Below, in pieces: positions 1-29,200 of a DNA stretch of 64,000 bases. The first letter of the stretch is position 1, and every line of letters begins with the position of its first letter. The DNA comes from Ancylostoma caninum (taxonomy: Eukaryota > Nematoda > Chromadorea > Rhabditida > Ancylostomatidae): positions 682,001 to 746,000 of the forward strand of contig JBAJFG010000002.1 in assembly GCA_037903475.1 (NCBI GenBank), read 5' to 3'. The notes under the pieces are model-generated. The model saw only the letters and a list, made by a program, of their open reading frames with translations, made no database searches and was not told where the DNA came from. The position numbers and the translations under genes are program-made.

Positions 1-76
1 TGCAAAACGCGAAATGCTTTTCAGTGTGAAACCGCAGAAATTGAACAAATACAGTGGATGAAGAATAAACACTAAC

Positions 77-2184
77 CTGTTTACGTCTGCCAGATTGCGA
101 GAGCACCCATTCAACTCCATCAATCATCTCCATAATATCAGCCTCTTCAGATTCGCTAAGGAGATCATGAACAACCATAAGACCATTAATGTCAATAACA
201 TCATCGCTTTGTGCGGAGGAAGAGCAAGAATTAGTTGCTAAAAAAACTAGCTTATAAGAAAAGAAAACTTAGCGGCTGCTCAAAGTTCGCATCAACTCTG
301 TTATTCCCCACCCCCACCCCCTTCTTTTTTTTTTGACGTCACCTACATATGTGCGCATACAGAGGTAGGGCTAACTTACTGCACATCGCTTGCCAACTTA
401 TTTATCTCCAGCACTGCTAATTCTTTCGCCGTACTGGGTTCCATTTAATAGTGTTGGATTTGAGCGACTTGCTGATGATAAACTAGCATTGAAAACATGT
501 GATGTAGCGAAAAAAAAACTAGTGGGAATTTTCAGTGCAGATTTCCGATGCCGCCAAATGCAGAGATTCAGCTCGCAATTTCCTACCAAGCAGCAACAAA
601 TGCAGCATTTGACAGCGGTTTCGAGTGGGATAAAGCACTTCTTTGTGTTCCCGACAAAGATTACAAGAGACTATTATGCGAGGCTCACTTCTACTGAATA
701 AAATGATTACGAAATACTTATCATTAACTGAAACAACGAGAACGTTAACAAGTAAAGCTCAACTTTCACTAAAATATGAAGTGTAACTACCACGTAGTGT
801 AAGTGTAACTACGGATAATTAGTTTTTTGAATGAAGTATCATAAAATCCAGACTCAGCCTAGCCGTGAACCGAATAAGGTCTTCGATTTCCGAAAACGGT
901 AAACTAACAGGTCTATGATGCAATATGAGCGTGGCAATCCTTGTACAGTACACACTGCGCAGCTGGCAGCTATCACCATCCACTGTTCGTCCCCCCCCCC
1001 CCCTTCATGTCCAGGTGTAGAAAAAATTTCTTACCGGACTGAATTTCTTCTATAGAAGAAGTTGAATTCAAGGATGGGCAACGAACACCTTTTCCGCTGG
1101 TATGATCAAAAACGAACACGTCATACTTAGCGTACCTAAAAGAATGCTTTGTTCCATTCCTCTTTTCGTTCATTAAAAAGGATTAAGACAATATTCTATC
1201 CCTATGACTGCATTTTTTTTTTCGGAAAACCTTCATGTCTAAGCTTAACCTACGGAGATGTCTGTGGTGATTACGAAGTCATGATCCATTTTTTCTATAG
1301 CAGTGTGATTTTGCACGGCAAGTTTTCACAACTTCACCAAATATTCCTCTTCGAGGAGAAATCTTTTAGACATTAAATCTGTACTGATGCAAGAAAATGC
1401 ATTGAAGGCAGCACTCACGAAATTCTCACCTCTGAATGGGTTTTTACCCTGTGATTTGTTGCCAGAGATTCATAACAACAAGTGGAAAAAAAAGAAAATC
1501 ATATTCTTGCTGGGATATTGTCATGGATTCTGATGTCAATGTGAAATTTTGGTGTACAACAGGCGAAAAGGGAGTTGGGGGGGGGGGCCACCCTATGAAA
1601 GGTCATAGGCTTCACCTTGTAAGCCTAAGTAAAAGCACTAGCCTAAGCTTAAGCTTAAGTCTAAGCTACGCCTAAGCCTAATCCTATGCTTAAGCATGCG
1701 TTTAAGCCCAAGCCTAAGGCTTAGGCTTAGGCTTCAGAGGAGTGGCCCCCCCCAACTCCCTTTTCACCGTACAACGTGCCAGCTAACGCAGGCCTTGCCA
1801 TGTGCACAAGTGAAGATTACATCCGCGTTGCGGGACCAACAAACTCTAGGGCTCGCACCATCAAGCGCATAGCAAACACCGTTCTCGTAAACTTATCAAG
1901 CGTTTCGAGCTAATTTATCACTAGATATGAGCTCTACGTCCCTTAAAACCCTGGAATATGGCCCCAACTTTCTTTCCTTCCAAACCTGCGACATGAGATC
2001 CCCCCCCAAAGTTGCCCTTGAAACCATAACGTATGAAGTTTCCGAAAAAAAAAATAACGAACTTGTCTTCTTCGATTCTCAGCCTCTGGACCCTTTCGGA
2101 AGATTCGCAGAGAGCGCAAAACCTCACACCCTTACAAGCACAACTTTGGGGCGGCGAGCCGACAGCAGCAGCCATCTGAATCAT
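77..2184 (-). CDS. ALKBH4: ALKBH4-like Fe(II)/2-oxoglutarate dioxygenase, 5' part (3 exons; runs off left edge)
   Basis: Three exons join in phase on the minus strand: 2184-2063, 1135-1035 and 237-77. Exon 1 starts at the first ATG after an in-frame TAA and encodes a Cys-rich N-terminus containing CACKGVRFCALCE, matching the CGCKG...C..C cluster of animal ALKBH4. Exon 2 (acceptor ttcttttag, donor g|gtaaga) encodes YAKYDVFVFDHTSGKG. Exon 3 encodes DLLSESEEADIMEMIDG and ends WVLSQSGRRKQ, the ALKBH4 signature just before the catalytic fold. The HxD...H iron-binding residues lie beyond position 1. Family knowledge: ALKBH4 is an AlkB-family oxygenase reported to demethylate actin lysine, with nucleic-acid substrates also proposed. 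Donor 1 (aa|gttcgt) is a weak site, chosen because it keeps phase and gives EEDKYAKYD. Intron 1 holds a telomere-like inverted repeat. The gene is divergent from the kinase gene. Confidence 0.86.
991..1003. repeat. 13-nt homopolymer C tract in ALKBH4 intron 2
   Basis: An uninterrupted run of 13 C lies just downstream (minus sense) of the exon 2 donor, so the pre-mRNA would carry a G13 tract about 30 nt past the splice site. It is one of several C/G homopolymers in the window and could form a G-quadruplex. Confidence 0.9.
1551..1778. repeat. Inverted-repeat element with a degenerate TTAGGC telomere-like core
   Basis: The core (about 1605-1737) consists of variants of TAAGCC/TAAGCT turning into GGCTTAGGCTTAGGC, so the C-rich half faces the G-rich half as a palindrome. 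It is flanked by inverted arms: 1551-1590 contains gcgaaaagggagttgggg and 1741-1775 contains the complement ccccaactcccttttcac. TTAGGC is the canonical telomere repeat of Caenorhabditis and most rhabditid nematodes. The element lies in intron 1 of the ALKBH4-like gene. It could be a MITE carrying telomere-like repeats, or a fold-back interstitial telomeric repeat healed into the locus. Confidence 0.7.
1924..1963 (+). repeat. Dispersed 40-bp repeat, copy A
   Basis: This copy resembles 17010-17049 and 37276-37314 in the same orientation; the shared core is gatatgag(t/c)tctacgtc followed by aaaac. It lies in ALKBH4 intron 1, antisense to the gene. It is probably part of a larger degenerate interspersed repeat. 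Confidence 0.5.
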
Positions 2185-3153
2185 TGTAGATATAATTTAT
2201 CTCAACAACGTAGCAAATGCAACTATTTCAGACCTTCAGTAACATACCTATGCAAGTACGAAGCTGAACGATGAAGCAGCAGGAAAAAATCCGAAAATGA
2301 AGTTGTCGACATTTAAAATGCATTGTGAGTTTACGGACATTACAAATTACAGCACCAGAAAATATCTTCGCTGTCCTATCGGGCGCTCTCACAGTTCCTT
2401 CTTCGGTATTTATTGTAAATTTCCTTGCGGTTTCCATTCTTGCTTAGGTTATTCCATGCTCTATCCGCTGATCTCGTTATTTATAATGAACGGCGCCGAT
2501 TACTCTCCGGAATGTCGCTGTTCTTGCTATCCTACGCGCTTCTTTACGTTTTTGGCAGCATCTCTGTTTTGGTTTGGAGGTGTTCACGCTTTTCAAGTCT
2601 GTTCACACTGCTTAGTTGGTTATTTTGCCTCGGTTAGATAATGTTCGGTCTTTTCCGAGGCGATTCCGGTTTTTTCCCTTCATGCCGCTTTGTTGGCTTG
2701 TGCGCACACATGCAGCTTATCTGGCGGTGGGTTTGTGAGTCACGTGCAGGCGACGCTGGCCTGGCTGGGAATTTTGAGTGCTCCATATCGACGTCGCCAC
2801 ATTCCCTTTATCAGTGGGACTCGTTTGTTTCACTTTATTAGCTTAACTGACTCATATTCTTGGCTTATTCATTGGTGACGGCGCCCGACACCACTTTCTG
2901 TTTCCTCCATTCTCTCCAAAGTTCACATTCAAGAGACATTACGATTTCCTTTTCATCTATCGCGTTTCTTCATCGTCTATCCATTCATGTCATATACAGT
3001 TTACTTCAGCTTTTATGTGCCTTACACTTCACATTATAATTCCTGTTGTTACAGTTGTGCACCTTCATTTGGGTGTATAGGAAGGATTGGAAATCCTCAT
3101 CTTGCAACTGATTTGGTGTTTCATGGTACCATTAGCAGATTTTCGCGTTAGTT
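2185..3153. promoter_or_regulatory. Shared upstream region between divergent ALKBH4-like and kin-18 genes
   Basis: This roughly 970-bp interval separates the two predicted start codons on opposite strands, so it must hold the promoters of both genes or a shared bidirectional one. It is T-rich on the plus strand around 2400-2700. I recognise no TATA box or defined factor site. The open frames here (2297-2641 and similar) lack homology or splice context and are not called genes. Confidence 0.5.
3131..3138 (+). promoter_or_regulatory. Possible splice-leader (trans-splice) acceptor upstream of kin-18 ATG
   Basis: The sequence attagcag ends 15 nt before the predicted ATG at 3154. Nematode mRNAs commonly receive a spliced leader at an AG close to the start codon. 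The upstream pyrimidine tract is poor, so this is a weak inference. Confidence 0.25.
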
Positions 3154-17461
<14,308 letters not shown>

Positions 17462-18874
17462 TTTTTGTGATTTTTTTCCGCGCAGGTATGCACGAGCTCT
17501 TTCTTTCCATTTCGTATCCCTTACCTATTCACCTCTATTTTACCTTTCTTTTATGTTTCATCCTTCTAGCCTTGTTAGCTGAATTCGCTCGTAAGTGTAG
17601 GGCTTATCGCGGATGTTTAAATGATGGAGAGACACTCTTCTAGTCTAAACCAACTATGTCCGTAATTATTTTGTGGCAGTATGGTTATTGTTGGTGTTTC
17701 CTGGTGAATACGATGGTAGGGTTTAGTGCTGCGGTATTATGATCCAGATGTGGAGCTTAAAATTTTATTGTATCTATTGCGACTAGACCTTTGTTGTGTT
17801 GATTATCGGTAGAAAGTGTAAGGAGTAGCTCAAATCATCCGACTGTATGGTGTCACGAGCGTCTTAACCTCAAGACGCGCCTATTGCTAGAGACTTCCAA
17901 TGTTGTGGACCTGGTTTTGTTTTAGTTGAACGTTTTAACGAGGGCGTCAGTGCTTGGGTGTTCCAGTAGGGACATATTCAACCTCACTATCCGCTCATTT
18001 CCGTCCTTCGTTATGTTTTTAGATGTTAGCTCCGCGTTCAGAGGATTATTACATTCCATTTCAGTCTTATAGTCTTTCGAGATGTAACAAAGGCCCGCAA
18101 ATTTTATATAGGCGGTCTTCTTTTATGTATTTCGCTCATCGTCAGCAAATTCTCCCACTTTATCCCGGCCACTCTTCGCATTAACTAGTAATGCTCACTT
18201 AACTACAGCAGTTTTTTTCGCTGTGTCCGTGTAAATGCCGAGGTTGACAGGAGCGCAGCCAAAGGCTAGGGGAGCCTATTCAAGAGGCTGTTGGATTTGA
18301 ACACCCGAGCACTCCCGCACAGAACTAGTTATGCACTTCCTTGTTCTCCGTCATTTTGTTGGATTTTCTTTTAGTTTTTCTTTACATTGCCTCGTTTTCT
18401 TCCTCATCGATCTTTATTCGCGCTCTCTCCCTCTTGCTCTCAGCAGTAGCCTTTTCACTCAATTTTCTGGGTGACATCTTTTTCGTACATTACGCTTTAG
18501 GATCGCGACTGTATCCACGTGCCAGTCGTGACAAAGATGTGATATTAGGGGTTTACGTCCTTGAAATGTAAGTCAGCGCTCGAGGATGCAAGTAATAGCG
18601 GGTCGCCTCAATCCTCAGTAATAACTGTTCTGACCATCTTTCAACACAAGGGTTGAGATGACAGGTGATGGTTATCATCTGACTGATTCATATCGCCTCG
18701 AGCGTGCTGACGCTAGCCACTTGATATGAAATATCAAATCAAAGTATGTATTTCTAGGGGCCTTCTGTTTGTTTCCTTCGTGAGAGTAGCACCATCTCGT
18801 GCTTGCAACAATGCTGTATTTTTATAATAATTTATTTGCTTATTGTATTGACTACATGCATATTTCTGTATGCG

Positions 18875-18880
18875 AATAAA
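18875..18880 (+). terminator. Candidate kin-18 polyadenylation signal AATAAA
   Basis: AATAAA is followed within about 15 nt by a T/GT-rich stretch (ctactttgtttgttttgtc), as expected of a cleavage and polyadenylation site. It would imply a 3' UTR of about 1.4 kb, long for a nematode, so a variant signal nearer the stop codon is possible. Confidence 0.35.
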
Positions 18881-19412
18881 GACTGTTTCTACTTTGTTTG
18901 TTTTGTCTTCTTCTTGGATTGGAGCCAGTAACTCGTGCTCGCAAGGTTTTTATGGACTGCAAAATATTCGCATTTTCCTTGTTTCACCACTCTATAGTAA
19001 AATCCACCTATTATTTTTCTGCTTGTGGTAATTGCTCACATCTTATGATCGAAGGGACAAACATGAAACCTATACCTTTCAACTCACAATTGTGCCCTCC
19101 TTTGCAACGTCGAAAATGACAATGATTTTCGACGAGTCTATTTCACTTTTCTATTTCTGCGATTGTCTTATGGTGTGGTGTACGCAACCGTCAGGTTCAC
19201 CGGTCTCATAGAAACTAGAGGTGCGTGAAGATCAGGCGTCTGTGAAGCAATTAAGTGTACTTGCCAGATCCGAACTGGAGCAGTTTTTTTGTTGAGGTAG
19301 TGACAAGTGGATGGTGTAGCCAGCAGCTACATTTTCAGTTGGGGCTTAATTCTGCTTCTGAGTACGTTGCTATGAAATGCGACGACTTCGTGGTTGAGCA
19401 GATCTCACCGCA

Positions 19413-19525
19413 GAGATCAGAACCGATTGTTTCTAAATGGTTCCATGGGAAATGCTTCAGGGAGTCAGAGCTCACGTTGGAAATCGGAACCAACTATTCC
19501 TAAAGGGTTCCATGGAAAATGCTTC
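19413..19525 (+). repeat. Local direct repeat, two 46-bp copies
   Basis: Copies at 19413-19458 and 19480-19525 share aaccgattgttt/aaccaactattc, ggttccatgg and aaatgcttc at roughly three-quarters identity, offset by 67 bp. This is an old local duplication. Confidence 0.6.
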
Positions 19526-20307
19526 TTTGGCTAAGTCGTGGTACTATTAGGCTAGTTAGAAATTAATTGCCGAAACGCGCACTCCAGTTTAAGGTGTTAC
19601 AACTCGGCTCAGAAACCACACTGGTCATTAATTTAAAATCCATTCCATTTGCTACGTCTTTCCTAACAACATAGTGGGAATTATATGCTCCACATTGAAA
19701 ACTGAGATCGCAAAATTCTATAAACTTTTGGAAAGCGATCTGAGCATGCTCGAGATCAGCAATCTGCTGCTCCCAAGGTTTGCATTTGAAGCTTGAAAAA
19801 AGGAATATTCAGTAGGAGGAAGGTACTAAGAATAAATACAATCAAGCGACAACCTATGATCATAAGCGGGTTGTTTTCGAGTTAAAAATCGACGAAGAAA
19901 ACATCTGGAACTGGAAGCTCACTGTCCTTTGGAAAATTTATTCCTAATCAAAACGAAATAGAAATTACCTTATACCTGCGATAAAAAATGAGCGATTTCA
20001 GAGTAGTTAACTACGGTCACCCTAAAAATCGCAAGAAAAGAGCAAGACAGAACATCCAAACAGCATTCGAAAGAGAAGGAAAAGCTCTACCAGAATTTCA
20101 TACGATTTGGCTTTACGTCGCTTGAATTCTACCGAAGAGAAAAATTTGTTTGTGCATATCGCAAAACGGCAATTATTCACTAGCCTGATAATTAAGCAAA
20201 TGTTGGGCCACATTGTCGTGATGATGCAATCATAATGCTTTCCGTAGTGGTAAAATTTGCCTTTGTAGTAATCATCAATAAGACAATCTGTATATATAAA
20301 AGCGAAA

Positions 20308-22510
<2,203 letters not shown>

Positions 22511-22613
22511 ATGTTCGGAATAGAAATCGCGGAGGATGAACCGATCGGGACCAAATTTTTCATGTAGGTTCCTAGGGGGCCGGCGGAGGTTATAGGCTAC
22601 TTTGCACCTGGGA

Positions 22614-23207
22614 TTATCGATTGGCTTATCGATTATATCGATTTTATTGATTTTTCCCTCTTCTTGACCAGGGACTAGCGAGAACATGCCTACTGGGGTA
22701 CCTCAATGCGCTGAACACGAATACGACAACCATTTTGCGCCAAATTATCGATTTATTGATTTTATTGATTTTTCGCTATCTTTGCCCACGGAGTGGTAAA
22801 GACATGTCTACTGGGGTATCTCAATGCGCTGAACACGAATATGGCAACCATTTTGTATGGCACTATCGATTTATCGATTTTATTGATTTTTCGCCATTAT
22901 TGCTCGGAAGGCGATGGGGACATGTCTACTGGGGCACCTCAATACGCTGAACACGGATATGGCAATCATTCGTTTTGGGCGAAATATCGATTCATTGACT
23001 TTATCGATTTTTCGCTATTCTTGCCCACTGAGCGGTAAAGACATGTCTACCGGGGTGTCGCAATGCGCTGTACACAGATATGATAACCGTTTTGGCCGAA
23101 ATATCGATTTATCCGCTATATTGATTTTTCGACATTCTTGCACACGAGTCGATGAAAACATACCTTCTGGGACTTTCCGAAACGCTGAACGTGGATGAGG
23201 CAAACAC
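22614..23207 (+). repeat. Five roughly 118-bp tandem units inside the Helitron
   Basis: Each unit contains atcgattt...attgatttttcg, a variable segment ending ggtaaa/gatgg, then gacatgtctactgggg and gcgctgaacacg. Approximate unit starts are 22614, 22741, 22861, 22981 and 23098. Units differ by 10-25 percent, the last being most diverged. Open frames crossing the units (for example 22914-23198) are repeat artefacts. The same unit in inverted-dimer form occurs in kin-18 intron 16. Confidence 0.85.
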
Positions 23208-25705
23208 TTTATAATTTATTTACCAGTTGAGCAACTTCACCCTATTTTTTGAGGGAAGGGGGGCAGGGTGAAGGAGGGTCACGTGAGCTGATCACCAAAT
23301 GATGATCATTTTGAAAGGATTTTTTTGGTTCAACAAGGTTGGCATAAGCTTTAAATGGCCGGAAGAAATTGAACACCCGAGCGAAGCCGGGTACACCGTC
23401 TAGTCATCAAATAATTACAGTAGTACATTCACCAGATAACATTCATTTTGCGTCTCTTACAAGAATCTCTCCCGCCTTATGGGCTTTTTTTTTCTGAGGA
23501 TAGGATTACGGGTTCCAGCGGTTTGGTCCATCCTTTCTATCTTTGCATTTCTTTGACATCCAGAGTTAGAAAAATATGACTGCTGTGATATGTGAGGAAG
23601 CATGTGTTCCATTTTCTCCAATTTGCCTACAACCAGAAAGCTCAAAGAGGAGTTATGGAGTATGTAGCGGAACCGAGTTTTCGGTTTTGTTGGATGTCAT
23701 TATTCCTCATTTTGCTCTTTGATACCTCTTTCTTTACCCAGCTTCCTTCCTTATTGTTCTGCTCCTCAATTACTCAACTATTTAGTTATATTTTTATCAG
23801 TGGCTTGTTTGTTTACTGCGCAACGTTTTCTACATACATAGAACTTCATCCTTCATGGGCCTGTGTCTATTCCACTGCTTTGAAAAGCAACCTAAGAGCG
23901 CAGCTCGGTGGTGGTCAAAGTTTGGTCGGTACTCATTGCTACTAGATTCATTGGGAAGGAAGTGTGGTTCGTTTTAGACAGAAGATTCCTATCCTAGCAT
24001 TGACATCTGTCTGGGACAAGAGAGCGAAATTCGTTGCTACAAAGCGTAGAGGGCTGGAATGATGAAGGAAGACAAAGCTTCTGATTTGTTTTAGTATCAC
24101 ATAAATCAGGGTTTTTTTTTCTAAAATAAGGGGTTGTGTAGTATTAATAACCCGTTAATTGGAGGATAAGGAGAATAAGTTCTATAGTGGCATTTTTCAT
24201 CCCCTTTGACGATGTTATATCTACGGCTTTGCTGTACATCCGTGATTTGAGCGAAATTCTCGCGACCAAAGCAAGTTACTCCCTCAGCGATACCACCCTG
24301 CTTAGGATGCAGTCGTTTTCGAGTGTGTGCTTCTAAGCAGTCCCGAGGGATGAGTAGGCATTCATCATGTGCTGCTGTAAGAGAGCCGCGGGTGGCATCT
24401 TCACTCACTCAAACACTTCTTCGACCCGCCACTCCTGGTCATTAATCTGCCCGCTTGAAATGTTTGCTTTTGTCGTTTATTATTTTTTTGGACTTTTCTT
24501 ACACTTTACACTCTGTTCAACAATTAGCGTTTTTGATGAGTGAGCTCAGAAATTACTTGAGTACTGAGCTTCAGCGATTTTCTAAGTCTAACTTTGAGAA
24601 CAACTGTTAGCTTTTCCTTCTTATAGACTACCTACTCCTGTCAATAATATACAAGCTGAAAGTTCGAATGGATGAAAAACCGCAATTGAGATGACCAGGA
24701 ATCACTTTCCAACTCAATAATTAGCAAGGCATACTTTATCAGAGGAAAAAAATTAGGACCAGGTATAGCTCAACCTCCATTTCATATTATTACCTCATGC
24801 GGAAGCTGACGTAAACATAAAGCCTAGGAATTCTACTATTCATCATCATGGCAAGGAAGTCCCTGGATTACGGGAAATTTTGCATTTTACAGTGCAGTAA
24901 AAAGATCAAAAATTCTGCGAAACGGTCTAAAATACACAAATTCTTGCATGTAAAGCTCCTAATTCTCAACAAATCCGTGCCAAATCGAAGTCTGGACCTG
25001 AACAAGATCAACAAATGTGACCAAATCGCTCTTCCCTTTCATCATGAACAGCGAATATGTGCAATTGGAACTTGAAGAGAATGCTAATAAGTAGGTGAAA
25101 CTTGGTCTTTGCATAGAATTTGGATTTCTCTAAGGCTGCGGTTCGCAATGCGGTTACCACAGCAGATAATACCGCAACGAGGTACTGGTAATGTTAACCT
25201 TTAAGATGGATTCTTTTCGGTGTGCGAAGACGTTTAGGAAAGAGAGAGAGAAAGAGAGAAAGGTAAACTGTCTCAAATATGGCTTGTTATTTTCTGTTGG
25301 AGAGATCCACGGTGATTGGTGTTTCTTCGAAGGGAGGAGGGAACAACATTGTTCTAAATACATGCGTGCCTTTGTTCGAATTGTTGATTCCAATCAAGCC
25401 ATGTAATTCATTGCGCAATGAAATCATTGCGTCGGTATCTCATTCCAGCATGACAAAGATTTGAAAACAATGTGAGAGATGATACTGTAAAATTACCCAA
25501 CTTTCAACCTTTTCATTTCCATTTCTTCTCAAATTTTTGATTTTATTAGATTTTTTTTTCGTGGCTGTCAGAAAACGCAGGCACTGAAACACTGTATCCC
25601 CCCAGGGAACGTGTGTTTCATTTACTCTTTCCGCTGCTGTAATCAGGTTTCCATGCTTCCATGAGCATGCTATTCATTCCTATCAAGGATAGGTAATGAC
25701 AATCA

Positions 25706-26200
25706 GTGCAAGTAATGTTTTCCTCCGTCCCGGAGGACCACTCTTGTTCTAAAAGCGGATCCAATCAACTGTCCTACTTCAATTCTGCTTTGATGCACTT
25801 TTTTTCTAAATCTGGCGTCGATCAAAGACAGCACCATGGGGAATTTTCCCTTCTGAAAATCAGTCGTGTACCTTGTAGTTGGCTGTTAGTGAATTACAAG
25901 TGCGAGAAGGACACAAAGGATCGTCGCCTAACTGTAAGGGATGCGCTAGCCTGCACCCACGTTATCGACGTGGGTGCTTCATCCAAGTTCTTTCGATCTT
26001 GTTCTTCAGGAATACTCGTCACTTCGGACACTGGCTGTGTTTTTCTACAAGCTGAGATTGGTGTAAGCGTTAATCGTTGTACCCGGAAATGCTGGGGCCA
26101 CACCTGCATGCTGAGTGAGCATGAAGGCGTGAAAATGCCTGCGAACACGGGTAGTCCACTCTATATATGCTCGGCTTTGAACTACATAGCTCCTCCGTAG
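25706..26200 (+). CDS. Unrecognised 164-codon open frame
   Basis: This is the longest frame on either strand between 23.5 and 42 kb that is not simple repeat. It is Ser- and Cys-rich, with no signal peptide, membrane segment or motif I recognise. No clear splice sites or promoter bound it, and the reverse strand is also partly open. It is most likely fortuitous and is listed only so that it can be tested. Confidence 0.12.
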   Translation: MQVMFSSVPEDHSCSKSGSNQLSYFNSALMHFFSKSGVDQRQHHGEFSLLKISRVPCSWLLVNYKCEKDTKDRRLTVRDALACTHVIDVGASSKFFRSCSSGILVTSDTGCVFLQAEIGVSVNRCTRKCWGHTCMLSEHEGVKMPANTGSPLYICSALNYIAPP

Positions 26201-29200
26201 GGAGCAGACATAGATTTAGTACGATTGTCCAATCAGACTTGTCGACTACTTGTAGTATAAGGTTGTAATTACCAACTAGGAGATTCGGAACTGTGGAGTC
26301 TTGTAGTCATCAGAGCTAAACCAGTTAAGGACAATCGCCAGTTGTTGTCTTAGGCGTAATTTCTTTTCCGGCTAGTCAATCTCCCATGAATCCACTTTTC
26401 TCGATGATTTCGCAAATATTTCCACATCTGCAGTCCCTGGATGGTAATTGATAACGATGTTCCACTGCCACCCCTTTCGATAAAGGGTAAGTGGCATAAT
26501 CATTGAGGACAAACGACGTTCATTCGTCAGGACTGCCCAATTTGGAGTAATTGAAGCTGCTCAATTCCGGCAAAATTCACCAGCTGGGAAGGTGCCAAAC
26601 TGTTTGACTTTCTTATTTTGTCTAATCCGGTAATTATAGGGGACAATTGGCTGTTTTTTTTTCAGTATTTCATTTTTCGCAAAGGAAGTTTGGAGACACA
26701 AGAATAAACGAGAGTATGGGGCACTCGTAAGAAATCAGTACACGACGATTCCCTTGACTGCACAAGATTTTCTATGAGCCCTACTTCGGCTGGGAAAGGA
26801 AGTGAATATTCATTGAATATTTATTTACCTATTTTCGTTACCTTTCCTTCAAGACAAGTGACAGGAAATCACCTAACTGCTCGGCATCTGCAGACATGTA
26901 GTGCAATTTTTGGCAGAATTTGCTTGACCTCATGAAAACAGTAATGAAATTGTGCGTATTATCGTAGTTTTCTGTCGAAATTCTCGGATTACCTGAAGAT
27001 TCTTGTTTTTCTTGTTTTGAACTAATTTTTCCGCTCCACAATTTCTGCTCTACTTCTCAGATCGGACCGAACACTAGACTCTAACAGCCGTTTTTTTCTC
27101 AAGAACTTTTATTTAGCCGGCCATTTTATGACGGTCCCAGAAAAGATAACGTATTATTTATGATTCGTTTACTTGTTTGTTTATTACTACTACATCTTTG
27201 CATTTAGCAGCAAATTACATGAAGGTTGCAAAAACAGTCGAGAGGGGAGAGAACGTCGTTACTTAGTGCTGCTCCGTCTAGCACCCTCCAGCGAAATTTC
27301 TTTGAAGTGCATCACTCTACTCCACTCCAGAGTTCATTTCTGGTAGTTTATCTGGCATCTCGCCGTCCTCTTGATGTCGCTCAGTGTTTATTGCGCTATT
27401 AGGCCACTATGCTTGGAAAATTGATATTCTCTTTTTGAGGGGGAGCATATAACTGTATTACCTTGCTTCTACTCCAAAATTATGTAAAAAGTCCACTGGA
27501 AAGCCGCAGCGCCATCATCAAATCCAGTGCCTATTTGTTCGCCGCCGCACATTATGAATCCCACAACGATTATGCATGGGATAAGCCTTTTCAGATTAGC
27601 TTCTGCTTGTTCAGACCCTCAGCGTGTACGTTTGAAGGCGAACGCGATTGGGCGTTCATCGCCCGTACTCGCTCAGATGTGATGGCTTGGAGGATGTAGT
27701 CTGAGAAATGAAGATTGCAACTTCAAGTCGAGCAGCCCTCGTTCGTTAACCATTTAAGCTCCGTTAGTAGGAGTTTCTTAACATTAAATGCAGGGTCCAG
27801 GCCAGGAGCTATAACTTCCAACTTATAGATAACTTATAGCTATAACAACTAACTTTCAACATAACTTTAAATTTCCACGTTTCTTGTGCTTCGAGATACT
27901 TGGACGGTCCTCTGGTTCCAACGAGCTCGCCATGGCCCACTACCACCTCCTTACCACTCATTCCCTGCACAGTTCCAGGTTTATCAGCCGCATATCCCAG
28001 CTTTATCATCTTGCCTTAATCTGAATTCTTAAAGGTATTTTTTTATATATTTATAGCGAGTGCCTAAGGCACAACATTACGTGACTATCTGCAGGGATAA
28101 AGAAAAACAACCTAAAGTGTCGAGCAACTGCCTAGAACGTAGTATATGACGCATCCTTCGACTCTTGAATCCTTGCGCAAGCCATTTGACGCATGCATGA
28201 TTAATAAATTATTACTCAGTATACTTTATCCGGACGGATGAACGCGCTCTGACGCATAAGTTGGTGTAGTTTAGATATTTTGTAATCCAATAATGCTTAT
28301 CTACGGATACGCGAATCCACTCGTTTCACGGCAGGATATGTTCATCCGGTTGATGAATGCCGCCTCTTAGCTTCATCTTCATTCCATGTTCATGTGTCAG
28401 TGCACCGCACTAGCTCAAAGAATTATCACGTCTATAATCTGTTCCAAAAACGACGATAGTTGAGTACTTGTGCCAATGATCTGCGTTTTTCGCCTGCCTC
28501 TCCGAATACGGCACAATTTCTTGCGTTTTCTCTTCCTCTGATATCTTCACAGCTATGTTCCCCGGTGAAACATACTATAAGGAAAAATTATACTGGATAG
28601 GAAACTGGATAAAGAACGTTAGAAACGGATATGCAGCCGCTTTGGTTTTCCTCGCAAAAGAAGATATGCGCTACACAAGCCTGCAACTACAACCACAATC
28701 TGTAGATTAACACGCTGTCGCCTCAAAGGTGGATTGTAGATTTTTCCGTAGACGAGATCCTAACTGATTTGATGACACACCTACATAAGGGTGCATGACA
28801 ACATGAAAGGCAGTAAGACATCTGCCTAACTACATTTTTTAGAACCCTTTTTAATGCTGTTTTAGGTTTGTAAAATTCTATCAATTACAAAATACTCCAT
28901 ATCCCTGATCTTTAAACCTGGACTTTTCGGTAGTCTTGTTATAAGGCCTTTGCCTCTAACATATACCATCCATGCATGGTGACACTCCCTCGCCCGTGAA
29001 TGGTGTCAGGATCAGTGCGAGTATCCCTAGCGTGGGACACTGTCAAAGAATTCGAACATGGATCGAGGAGTATGATGGTAATGCAGATTTGTCCGGAGGG
29101 CGGGGGAAGGGAGGGGGGGGCAGGGTGTTCAGGACCCTCTCTGTCCCCCGTTCTCCTCCAACACACGTCCCTCTCTCGACCACCTCCGGCCCTGCAACAT

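Larger units (their letters stand above)
17462..20286. other. kin-18 3' region and intergenic DNA
   Basis: The sequence after the kin-18 stop probably includes its 3' UTR. The first clear AATAAA is at 18875-18880. Beyond it, apart from a short direct repeat at 19.4-19.5 kb, I see no exon-like or repeat structure. Small open frames (for example 18341-18571 and 19255-19503) show no homology or splice logic. Confidence 0.5.

Noticed and set aside
18235..18320. tRNA-like word ttggatttgaacacccgagc (reverse strand T-loop-like)
   Set aside because: No matching T-stem, D-arm or acceptor stem could be built around it.
22735..23198. Overlapping frames with recurring KDMSTGVSQC-like peptide
   Set aside because: Translation of the roughly 118-bp tandem units; the period is not kept in one frame and the units are inside a Helitron.
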